Shown here: in pieces, positions 1 through 9,086 of the stretch
Position numbering within the stretch: the first letter of the stretch is position 1
Layout: the number at the start of each line of letters is the position of its first letter
Assembly: GCA_004369085.1 (NCBI GenBank)
Contig: ML210374.1
Coordinates: 1 to 45,212 of the forward strand
Length of the DNA stretch: 45,212 bases
Reading direction: 5' to 3'
Origin: Coprinopsis marcescibilis
Lineage: Eukaryota > Basidiomycota > Agaricomycetes > Agaricales > Psathyrellaceae
Program-made: the position numbers and the translations under genes
Notes under the pieces: model-generated
Told to the model about the DNA's origin: nothing
Database searches by the model: none
The model's input: only the letters and a program-made list of their open reading frames with translations

Positions 1-2148
1 TAATATGAGCTCATAGCACTTTAGATCGTAAAATTCCGCTGAGATTTGGGGAAGTTATAAGGTGTTCTTTATTTCCCTGCCAAATCTGGCACTCAGATGC
101 AGAATTTCATCCGTATTTGCCACTAGAAGCTATGTACTCCGCACTCATGTATCTATGAAGACCTCTTGGTACTCGCTGGGTCTTTTCTACATGTAATATT
201 TGCTGTTTACTGACCCTAGCACTGGCCAGGCTTGAACAGGGCCTAAATGTTGTGTCTGCTTCAAGTTTTCGGCGTGCCATCAGGGCCAGCTGACTAAAAC
301 CCGTGACATGCCTTTGGCGGGGGTTGCGCACCCCCACTAGTACGCGCTGGCTGGGCCAAAAGGGATCCGGATAGATAGTTCAAGACTGATTGCGAACCTT
401 AGATCTACGAGCATGGTCAGAGCGCATCACTTGTCAATACTACATAGATGCTAACTTGAAGATACAGAGGCAAGCAAATCTGCTATCCTCTATTTCTACC
501 AAGGAGATATAAATCCGACGATATAACCTGAGTTCAGTATTGAAAAGATGATTTCAACCTTGAAAAAGCATCAACTTCAACTCATAAATTTTTACTGCGT
601 TCTCGGCGGCTTTGTTTCGCTTAAACGGAACGGAGAAGGAGAAGGAGTCATAAATATAGCATTAAACTACCGTGGCAGGGCCCGGCCAACTATACATTGA
701 GACGGGTTACCAATGGCTTTAACAGCCAGTGATAATTCCTGAGAGCCCGAAGTGAGCCATAGCTACTGTTCCCGACGTTACAGCATGACACCGTCATACC
801 ATCTGTAAGAGATGGTAAGCGGCGCTTTGAGGCTCTCAAACTATAAAGACCAATGCAAATGCGTTTCTCCCTCATAGACCCTCTCCATGGACACACCTGA
901 GTACTTCTCACCATACATTAAAACTATTCTCAACATCCTCCTCATCTCTGTTATTCTCACATTCTTTGCGTATCTGCTCTCAATGTCTGGACCAACAATC
1001 CATATACGGCTGTGACATGGGCTCAAGACAAACGTCAAACGCAAATGACACTAGATTTTAGCTGCACTTTTTCGGTAGTACGTATTATCTGACTACGCTG
1101 TCATCTAGCCATACTGTAGCTGACGGTCGCACATGTACTATTTATTCTCTAGCGGGAAATAGGAAATAGGAACAGGGACTGGAACTGGAACTGGGCATTG
1201 GGATATATGCCTCCAAAGGTTTCGGAGGAGTTCGTGTATCTTAAATAAATACACCCGTACAGTGGACTCTACTGCTGCAGGAGCGCAGGGAAATGAGGCA
1301 ATTGACCTTGGTTGCGTGGTCCAGCAGTCCCAGCCTTGTGAGACCTCGGTTGATCTTACGGTATTACCAGGCTCCTACGCCAGTGATTTCCCAGTGCCAG
1401 CTACAGGTGGGTGCACGAAACTCCGTGTGGCGCTGTTTCAGACGTGGGTGATACCCGCCGGCGTGTGCAGAATGGGGAGGCTCGGCGGTATTGGTATGTT
1501 AAGCGCTCGGGGGCAAACTGTGTATATGTTACGCCAATTCAGTTGAGAAAAGACTTTAAGATAGGCATATATGTATCTAAGCTCATATTCAGGACATACA
1601 TATGTGGCATGGACACTGCGTCGGTCCGCTGTGAATGGAGTTTGAGAATATGTATGTGATAACAACTTGTTCCGGGCGGCGTGGGACCTGAGGCCAGAAT
1701 CTCGATTATTTTCGTCCTTCAACTCATTATCGAGGCGTATTGTGTCAAAAGTCACCTCTCGCAGTGTGTATATATGTACTGCTCCGAGTCAAACAGTCAC
1801 CCAGACTGTATCCTCACCGCGATGTCTGGTGCATTGCGCTCAGAGAAGCTAAAATTACCCGTGTTGCTAGCAAACTGTTTGTTGACGTGACGAGATTGAA
1901 ACAGCTCGTTGTCACTGGTCACCGGACCCGAGCAGGCCAGGGGGATTGGGAGCATAGCCATTTGATCACACGGCGAGAATTGGGATTCGGCGGGAGGGCT
2001 GGAGAGGGTAAGTTCAATGGCGCATTCCGGCTATCATAATGCATATGAACGGATCTGCTGCGCTCTTTGACTCCCGCCAACGATTCTGACCAAGCCAAGA
2101 GCCCGTTGTCAGAAGCTCCTCCGACACAAATGCATTGCTGCCGATTAG
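1..2148. other. Gene-poor left end of window
   Basis: I see no supportable coding region here. Open frames are short, overlap on both strands and show no protein-like composition or paired splice sites. A small imperfect repeat of GGAACT-type units lies near 1168-1195. The right end runs into the ankyrin-like terminal exon starting at 2149, so missing upstream exons of that gene could be hidden between about 1.3 and 2.1 kb, but I could not build them. Confidence 0.5.
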
Positions 2149-2295
2149 GTGCTTCCAAACGGAAGAGCAACGTTGGCCTTCGCGTTGAAGAATGCCCAAC
2201 GCGATATTGCCGAGTTGCTCCGTTCGCATGGCGTGAAAGAGCCGTCTGCAGAGGTTTTCAAAAGCTTTATTCATGATGATTCAGTTGACTGGTAA
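2149..2295 (+). CDS. Ankyrin-repeat-like terminal exon (orphan; partial gene or remnant)
   Basis: A 48-codon frame opens directly after a good acceptor (..GATTAG, ending 2148) and stops at TAA 2293-2295. It reads like the last ankyrin helix pair: GRATLAFALKNAQRDIAEL followed by LLRSHGV. This matches the ankyrin pattern G-x-T-x-L-x-x-A-x-x-x-x-x-x-x-I-x-x-L-L-x-x-x-G. A short acidic/aromatic tail ending DDSVDW follows. The frame has an in-frame TAG at the acceptor, so it needs splicing to an upstream exon, and none was found in the preceding 0.8 kb. It may be the 3' end of a real gene whose other exons are diverged, or a relic of an ankyrin protein. Function beyond a protein-interaction repeat cannot be stated. 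Confidence 0.45.
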   Translation: MLPNGRATLAFALKNAQRDIAELLRSHGVKEPSAEVFKSFIHDDSVDW

Positions 2296-2632
2296 TGGTA
2301 ACCTCAAAGCTGGCCCGTACCTGTTAATATACTTGTTTGAGAGCTCGATGGTCAATTCCTAGTGAGCCTCAGTCACCCTGTCATATATCGTGTACCTTGC
2401 GGATGGATGTTCAGCATTTCAGGTTCGTCAGGTGGCTTTACAATGTTATCGTAGCTCCGTACTCATAAACATACGATCGGATTCATAGGTACTCTCTCCG
2501 ATGATGCAAGCGTGAGGATCTTGCGTACACTGACTGTGTTGATAAGTGTAGTCACTAAACAAAGTCCATCTCCAGTGATAGCTTGAACAGGATTACCGAC
2601 AGGAAGCCCCGTTACACCTCGTTGCACGCAAT

Positions 2633-3334
2633 CTACGCGTATGGCGTGGTTGCAATCGCGGTCGCCGGCCCTGAACTGATAGCAGCAGCAGTCGGCCCGC
2701 ATCCGCTGCACCAGCAAATATCATGCGGCGCGTAGACGTGCGTCGAGCCAGGTGGACACACGCTAGGGTCCCAGCATTCCCCAGATTGCGTGCAACCCGC
2801 TGTGGGAGGCTTCGGGCTATTCGTCGCTCCACACGCACAGGTACACAGTTTCGGATAGCTGAAGTATGAGTGGGCTTGACCGATTGGACAGATCGACTGC
2901 GAACAGTGATGGACTTTGGCGCATCCCAGGGGGAGAGTGGAGGTGGTTACGCTGGCGGAGGTGTGGAAGCAGCCGAGGCAGCGACAGTGGGTGCTTGGCT
3001 CGTAGATATATCCCGGACCGATTGTACAAGGGACTGGAAGGCAGGGGATGGGAGTGCCTTGGCATTGAGCCGTGGACGAGCTAAGACCGGTGGTCGTGCG
3101 GCATCGACAAATACACGACGTCTCGGTTGTGTAGGACAGCGTCGCGTCTGGTGGGCAGACCGATTGGCTGCACTGACCACATGAAACACTCGTCATATTC
3201 ATTTGGAATGGAGCAGCAGTTATGAGACTTGGTGCTTGTGTTATTACCGCCGTAGGATCAGCTGTTCCGGTTGGAGCTGTGGCGTGCACCAAGAGAGGAA
3301 GAAACGCAAGGGATGACAAGAGTTTCCAGTACAT
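2633..3334 (-). CDS. Small secreted cysteine-rich protein with four internal Cys repeats
   Basis: A single uninterrupted 233-residue frame. It begins with a clear signal peptide (hydrophobic core LLSSLAFLPLLVHA, cleavage probably after residues 18-20), then a Thr/Pro-rich linker. Four repeats of about 35-40 residues follow, each with the pattern C-x(5-7)-C-x(3)-C-x(8-12)-C-x-C-x(1-2)-C; examples are CGQCSQSVCPPD and CTQSGECWDPSVCPPG. The protein is therefore probably exported and heavily disulfide-bonded. Size, composition and repeat plan fit fungal small secreted proteins, a class that includes effector candidates. The Cys spacing is related to that of the neighbours at 4797-7731, so this looks like the outermost member of a local cluster. 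No known enzyme domain is visible. The ATG at 3334 is chosen because it gives the signal peptide. Confidence 0.8.
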   Translation of the reverse strand: MYWKLLSSLAFLPLLVHATAPTGTADPTAVITQAPSLITAAPFQMNMTSVSCGQCSQSVCPPDATLSYTTETSCICRCRTTTGLSSSTAQCQGTPIPCLPVPCTIGPGYIYEPSTHCRCLGCFHTSASVTTSTLPLGCAKVHHCSQSICPIGQAHSYFSYPKLCTCACGATNSPKPPTAGCTQSGECWDPSVCPPGSTHVYAPHDICWCSGCGPTAAAISSGPATAIATTPYA

Positions 3335-3728
3335 GGTCGAATATCGATTGGGAAAGGCGATAAATTCAGTTTGAGCTCTTCATCATAGGCTTTTATTCAA
3401 CTTGATTATCCGGGGTTTATTTTTGGCCGAGATTGAGAGGTCTTGGGGTATGCTGCGCAAGAAGATAGTCTTTGCCTTCCTTTTACTCGACATTCTTCCG
3501 CGAAACATAAGTGTAGACCACATTTAACTGGTCCGTGCGCGCCTTTCTTATAAAAGGAGAGAGAGAGAAAGAGCCAGTTGGGATACCGAAAGAGGAGAGC
3601 ATACCTCCGTTCGTTGTTGCGTCAACTGTTTAGTTCCGTGATGGTTGTGTATCATGTCATAGACAACCAGCTTCTAAAGACGCATTGTTGATGATAGTCT
3701 TCGCGTTGAAGGAGCATCTCTAATATGT
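3335..3728. other. Intergenic, upstream of the secreted-protein gene
   Basis: This probably holds the promoter and leader of the minus-strand gene starting at 3334. A purine-rich GA tract lies near 3556-3572. No gene or repeat of note was seen. Confidence 0.5.
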
Positions 3729-4260
3729 ATGCCTGTCGCTGTGCCATTGTCCGGAGTTCCAAGGATGAATCTCACTCGGCAAATGCTGAGGAAGCCTATA
3801 TGTATTAGAGAACACACCCAGTGTCCCTGTGCTCATTATGCACCTCCAATGCGTCCGTTAGAACCCCAGCAGCCGAGCGACAGTTGGCTTTGTGAAAACG
3901 AGAATACCACACGACGATGAAATTGCCAGAATTACAGTTATTCCTCTTACCAACGCCATCCTCAACATTTTCCCTCGAAACACCAAGATTTAAAACCCGA
4001 AACTAGTTGAATTCGAAGTGGACATGGTCATGGTGGTGGTCAAGAAGAACGGCGCGAGGACCCCGAACTTGGAGACGTATTCCGGCTATCACACTGTAAT
4101 ACACGTGAATGCCGCGGCTGGTCCATTAACGTAACTCTTGTCTATTGACGACGACCAGCAATCGAACTGAGTATAGTTTGAGTGCGCAATAGAGCAAGTA
4201 TTACCACTCTACAATATATCTAACTAACACTAACATAATAGATTCTCAATTCCTGACTGG
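3729..4260 (+). repeat. Diverged duplicate of the PEX19 upstream region
   Basis: Several blocks match the sequence just upstream of PEX19 in the same order and orientation. The TCTTACCAACGCCA block near 3947 corresponds to one near 8799. GGTGGTGGTCAAGAAGAA near 4033 matches a block near 8880. TTCCGGCTATCA near 4080 matches one near 8914, followed by a shared CACGTGAATGCCG/CACGTGAATACCG stretch. GTGCGCAATA near 4181 matches one near 9019. Just beyond is a TCTAACTAnnACT stretch that aligns with the last bases before the PEX19 start codon. This copy retains no PEX19 coding region. It now sits between two secreted-protein genes and may act as, or have been, a promoter for the gene at 4797. Confidence 0.7.
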
Positions 4261-4796
4261 CCATCCGCACAGCAACACCCGGATCGACGACTGACCCTTG
4301 AAAACGCCGCCCAATTCGACGAGGCGTGAAGACCTCAATAGAATGGCATCCATACCATAATATCTGGCGATCTTACTGCCTACATACCGTTTGAAACTCG
4401 ACCTAGTACCGATCTTTCATTGGCCCTTTTCCAGGTCGCAGCCATGCATGATGGCGCAAACCCGTTAGCCATTCCCCTCCACTCACATCCGGCCCAATAT
4501 TCACCATCCTAACAAGATAACTAACGTTAAAAACTCCATAAGTAGAACGCTAGAGGCGGCCAAGAGCTCCAGTTACGAAGCTTAACATAGGTGAGAAAAC
4601 CTCGGATTAATCGAAGGCGTTCTCAATGCTCATGTGGCCAAAGATTTGGCAACTCGCCTACGTGTCCTCTGACAACGTAACATGCTCACTGGAACCTAGC
4701 GGCGGGTGGACCGTCGTCATCTCTGGCTTCACTCTATGGCCAGTCCACGCCCTCATGCCGCATTTTCGACGACGCTCATTTCCAGCCGCCTTCGAC

Positions 4797-5766
4797 ATGT
4801 ATGCTCTCGCCATCACTCTAGTACTCTTTGGACATGCCCATAGCTTCGCCATAGCACCTGCGAAAGTGGAACTGCCATTCGATCCGAGAATACCCAAGCC
4901 CCGAGAGGCTCTCATTGCGGAACCAACGTCCGTGGTGGTTCAGGCTGCCACAACTAGTCTTCGGCGACCACCACCAGATTTGGCAAGGACTGCTGAAGAA
5001 GGCGAGCCAACACCAGGGCCTGTTGCTGTTGGGGACCCATGTAAGTCGTGCTCATGATACAGCTGTGCTGGCTCCGCTCACGATGGCTAGGTGGAGGAAA
5101 GGACCATACTGGTCAAACGGTCTGTGCGAGGTACGTCAAGATTGACTTCGTATTATCAGTCACTTATATTACATCCGGAATTAGAGACCCTCACTACTCC
5201 ATCGCATGCCTCAGGATTCCCGAGGACGAAAGTGGTACGCAACCCTTTTTGTTTTTAACTCAAACCCGCCATCCTACTGCTAGCCCGTAGATTACGATCT
5301 GAGCACCTGCCACCGTATCACCCAAACTGCATGCGTCGACTCTCCCTGTACATCTCTCCCCCATATCGGGCCCTCAGCCTGCCCTCCTCTCCCCAACTCC
5401 CTTGCTGGATCCCACTCGCGCCCATGTTACGCGCCCTGTCAATCACCAGCAACAATCTCCGGCTGCCCTCGACTCAACTGCGCCTTCAACTTCTGCCCGG
5501 CGTCTACTCAAGTCCCATTCACCACCTGGCTCGACAACGACCCCTGTCCGTCGTGTACCTGCGTCGACACCTTTCCACGATGTTCTGGTGTTATCGCGCT
5601 ACCGTGTCCCCTGGGCGCGATGACGACGTGGGCCCCGATCGCACCAAACTGTGCTGCACCCATCTGCCGCCCGTGCAATTGGTGGGAGCCGTGCTATCAG
5701 GACTTATTGCAGGAGGGGGAGCTTACGCCGCCCGCGGTATTTACTACACATACGTCGACGGTGTAG
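4797..5766 (+). CDS. Secreted cysteine-rich protein, four exons, with CBM1-like N-terminal Cys motif
   Basis: Exons 4797-5040, 5091-5130, 5185-5234 and 5291-5766 join with closing phases to give 269 residues. The ATG at 4797 is chosen because it yields a signal peptide (MYALAITLVLFGHAHS) absent from the longer upstream frame. A Pro-rich spacer follows, then DPCGGKDHTGQTVCA and DPHYSIACL. This resembles the CGG...G.TVCA...NPYYSQCL layout of fungal CBM1 cellulose-binding modules, although the central Cys is missing. The last exon holds about 24 cysteines in CPxC and CxC patterns similar to the neighbouring paralogues. Intron 2 could instead end at 5214 (84 nt), dropping ten residues; the 54-nt version is preferred because it keeps the HYSIACL motif. 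It is convergent with the gene at 5913-6544. Probably extracellular; molecular role unknown. Confidence 0.72.
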
Positions 5767-6935
5767 TAGTGACACTTTATGTATGTTCGTTCATCTTACC
5801 CAACTAAGCTTTCGGCAACCTCATACTTCACGGATCCAGAGTCCGAATTGACGAGGGCTCGGTAATCGATTCAAACACTGATAGGTGGACAGAGCTAAGA
5901 GGTATGAGCTTCCTATTCGACATTACTGGTGACACTTGGCCCAGGAGATGTACCCGTACAGAGCGGCGTCGGACTGCGACAAGCGCATTGCGGGCAGGCG
6001 GTGGGGTATTGGCCACTCGGACAGCTGAGGGCACAAGGTGCCTTGGTGCAACTGGTCTTGCTGGTGACACAGCTGAGAGACGGAATCGGGGTCGGCTTGG
6101 GGGGCGGTGTAAAGGTCGGCGGGATCTCTGTCCCATCGCAGAGGGGCGTCCAGAAGTTACAGTCGCAGAATGGGCAGCGAGATCCGGTGGGGATGAGAGG
6201 CGGTGGGCAGTCCCATGGACAGGAACTGCTGCAGAAAAGCTTTGAGGTGACACAGCCGACACTGGGGGTCCAGTATGTGAATGGGGGGCTTATCGTTGTG
6301 GAAGCTTCTGTGATAATAGGGAGCCTTACGTCTAAGCTCTTACCGTCAGGACTAAAATAATGAACGCTAGATAAGCAACCTTGGACTCACGCTGTTCTCC
6401 CGGAGCCAGCGGTGAAGCCGTTGGGAAAGGCACATGGTGAATGGGGGGCAGTGAACCGCCTTCACGAGTTGGCACGATCGCGGTCGTACCATGAGTGTGA
6501 AGAAACAAGTAGAGCAACGACACAACTGCCGCGGCCCTGACCATTGCAAGCGTGGAGAAATGCTGTGGAATGCGGGAGCTTCTAAAGGTTTGCGTGGAAG
6601 CCATCGCTGGAATAGTTGTACTATATTCAAGAAGATTGAATTGAACTTGTCATGGGACCCGTATCGATCATGTTGCACTTCGTCGTGATTCTGAAGCCTG
6701 GAAGAGGAAGATCGGATAATTCAAAGCCGTCGTACCTGCCGTTTGCGTACATTACTTGTCTAGAGAGGGTGTGGTTGATAGATATCACAACGTTTAAGTA
6801 TCATCGATCTGGGGAATGAAAATGGTGAGGTCTATCGGGCTGCGTAAGGTCCTGCGTATAATGGGTACTTTGTTCATTGCTGTAGCAATTGTAGCTTGAT
6901 GGCTGTCTATGGCACATCAACCCATAGTCAACAGG
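5700..6935. repeat. Tandem duplication, unit 1 (about 1.2 kb)
   Basis: Unit 1 begins within the 3' end of the 4797-5766 gene (GGAGCTTACGCCGCCCG at about 5719) and runs through the paralogue at 5913-6544 and its upstream region to about 6900. The same order of sequence is repeated from about 6936 to 8170. Matching blocks include the gene bodies, the GTGATTC-GAAGCCTGGAAG block (6687/7939) and the ATCGGGCTGC block (6834/8088). Divergence is moderate: coding parts align with few indels while flanks contain many small ones. Confidence 0.8.
5913..6544 (-). CDS. Secreted cysteine-rich protein, tandem paralogue A
   Basis: Exon 1 is 6391-6544 and exon 2 is 5913-6331, with a 59-nt phase-1 GT-AG intron; the product is 190 residues. 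The start at 6544 gives signal peptide MVRAAAVVSLLYLFLHTHG and aligns exactly with the start of paralogue B; an upstream in-frame ATG at 6604 would precede the signal peptide. The mature part has a Pro/Ser/Thr linker and two Cys repeats, built around CPWDCPPPL...CPFCDC and CALSCPSGQ...CPQCACRSPTPLC. The pattern C-x(4-6)-C-x(3)-C-P-x(2)-C-P-x(7-10)-C-P-x-C-x-C resembles antistasin-type disulfide repeats, which in animals are protease inhibitors. That similarity is pattern-level only. Exon lengths are identical to those of paralogue B (154 and 419 nt), so both genes look intact. Confidence 0.8.
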
Positions 6936-6991
6936 TGTCGTTGCAGGAGCGGGAGCTTACGCCGCCCGCTGTATTTACTATGCCTTCGTAA
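6936..6991 (+). pseudogene. Leftover 3' tail of the secreted Cys-rich gene at 4797-5766
   Basis: This stretch copies the last ~18 codons of the gene ending at 5766: the frame LQERELTPPAVFT here against LQEGELTPPAVFT there, followed by a different end and a TAA at 6989-6991. No signal peptide or upstream exons accompany it. It marks the left edge of duplication unit 2, showing that the breakpoint fell inside the 3' end of the convergent gene. It is almost certainly non-functional by itself. Confidence 0.65.
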
Positions 6992-7099
6992 CGTCTCCCA
7001 GAAATCGATCCATGATAGCGAGGCATGTCAAAGAGGGCTCAGCGACAGGTAATTGGTTCAAACAAACACAGGGGGACAGAGCTAAGACATGCGGTCTAC

Positions 7100-7731
7100 C
7101 TAATCGACAACATTCTTGGTGACAGTCGGCCCAGGAGATATACCAGAACACAGCGGCGTAGGACTGCGACAAGCGCACAACGGGCATTTATCTCCTGTGG
7201 GATATTGGCCACTCGGACAGCTGAGGGGACACGGCGCTTCGGTGCACGAAAGTTTACTGGTAATACAGCTGAGAGACGTAGTTATGGTCGGCGTGGGGGG
7301 TGGTGTAAAGGTAAAGGTTGCGCAGACAGGCGCCCAGAAGCCGCAGTCGCAGAATGGACAGCGGGTTCCGGTGTGGATGAGAGGCTGTGGACAGCCGAAT
7401 GGACAGGTGCTGCTGCAGGTGAGCTTTGAGGTGACACAGCTGACACTGGGGTTCCAATATGGGAGTCTGGTGGTGGTGGGAGTTTCTGTGATACTAGGGA
7501 TCCCGCCATCTAGTAGGGCTAAATCTCTTGTCATCAGGACAAACTAGTGAAAACTAGATAAGCAATATTATGCTCACGCTGTCCTCGCGGAGCCAGCGGC
7601 GGTGCCGTTTGGAAAGGCACATGAACGGTGGGTAGTGAGCCCGCTTTGCGAGTTGGCACAATCGCCGCCGTGCCTTGAATGTGACGAATCGAGTAAAGGA
7701 GTAGCGACACAGCTACCGCAGTGCTGACCAT
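7100..7731 (-). CDS. Secreted cysteine-rich protein, tandem paralogue B
   Basis: Exon 1 is 7578-7731 and exon 2 is 7100-7518, with a 59-nt phase-1 intron; the product is 190 residues. It begins with signal peptide MVSTAVAVSLLLYSIRHIQG and a conserved TAAIVPTRKAGSLP segment shared with paralogue A (TTAIVPTREGGSLPP). Two Cys repeats follow: CSSTCPFGCPQPL with CPFCDC, and CPLSCPSGQYPTG with CPLCACRSPTPLC. Compared with A, it keeps every cysteine and has one extra GDK insertion in repeat 2. Cysteine positions are preserved while the loops differ, which suggests selection on the disulfide scaffold. Predicted extracellular; target or ligand unknown. Confidence 0.82.
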
Positions 7732-8170
7732 TGCAAGTGGGTGTGCAGAGACGTTAACGTTGTGTAGTGCGGGAGCTTCCCAAGGTCTGCGATGGGAGCC
7801 ATTGGATCGTTTCTCTATATGCTTGAGTACTGAATTGGATTCGTCATGGGAGCCGTCGAAAGACTGCGGCTTCGATCCAGGTCCAGGAGCTGTCGTACGT
7901 ACGGTTCTGATGATTACATTGCACTCAGTCGTGCGTCGTGATTCCGAAGCCTGGAAGTTCGGATAATTCGAAGTTGTCGTCCCGCCATTTGAGTGCAGTA
8001 CCTGTTTAGAGAGGGTGGGGTTTGAACTGCAATGTACAAGTCCCTATAGTCCGGCATATTTCGGAAATGGCGAGGGCTTCCCTGCTCCATCGGGCTGCTC
8101 TGCCCTTGAAATCCTGCCTATGTAGGAACTATGTCCACTGCTCCAGCAATTCAAGCTCAGTAGCATATGT

Positions 8171-9086
8171 CATCGTTTCTATCGCGGGTCCTTGGCTAGC
8201 TGTCCTTGAGGCGGAGCTCATATTTAGCGGGCGCCTGTGGCATATCTGCGGCATAAACGTCAACCTGCTGTACCATATCACCTATAATATGTGTATATCT
8301 GCAGACCTGTGTAAGTGCTCATGATTTCCCGAGACTTATGCCTGACCTGGTTCTTCGGCCTGTTAGTGTTGTGAGTCGAGCTCAGAGCTACAAGAACGGA
8401 GTAAACGCAGAACTTACTGGTTATGACAGAGGATATAGTATTGTTCACGATCGTTACTGCGTGGAGGAGGGAAGAGCGAGGTTTGAGGTCAGCTTTAACT
8501 TCATACTAATGTGTATCGCACTGGACAGGATTCATGAACATCTTTGTTCAAACGTTATTATGCTTGGATGTAAACAGGCGGTCTGCAGGCGAAAACAAAA
8601 TACCTATCAATGTCTAGTACCCACCATTATTAGAGGACGTACATACCTGACGCTCATGAAGCGCATCTAATGCGTCGGTTAGACCGTTCAATAAAACCTC
8701 CAATACAGTAGTAGCATTACTAAACTCCAGGTGTGCACTGCGCGTGAATGGATTTATGCTCGTAGGCTGTTCATATCCATACGGAATTATCATTCTCTGC
8801 TCTTACCAACGCCACTCTCAGCTGTTTAGAGTTTTTGGACCGTATTTGGAGTAAAAATGGTACAGATGCCATTGGGGGTGGTGGTGGTCAAGAAGAAAGG
8901 AGCAGAAACGTTTTCCGGCTATCATGCACGTGAATACCGGCTAATCCACTGTCCAGTTCTTGCCTGTCGACGAAGACGACGACGACGACCACAACGAAGG
9001 CCAGCAACCTACCATAGTGCGCAATATTCCAGTTTCTCAGCGTCAACAACAAAATCTAACTATTACTCACTGACTAGACTCCAGAA
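8171..9086. promoter_or_regulatory. Upstream region of PEX19
   Basis: No convincing gene was found. The right part (about 8640-9086) is the counterpart of the duplicated block at 3729-4260 and includes a (GAC)n-type microsatellite near 8967-8988. Because it directly precedes the PEX19 ATG and is the part preserved in the duplicate, it is the likely promoter and 5' leader. Confidence 0.5.

Larger units (their letters stand above)
6936..8170. repeat. Tandem duplication, unit 2 (about 1.2 kb)
   Basis: Second copy of the unit described at 5700-6935, in direct orientation and directly abutting it. It contains the tail remnant (6936-6991), paralogue B (7100-7731) and a diverged copy of the upstream region, to about 8170. 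Confidence 0.8.

Noticed and set aside
3729..3920. Short 63-codon plus-strand frame with several cysteines
   Set aside because: Lies in the duplicated PEX19-upstream block and lacks a signal peptide; probably non-coding.
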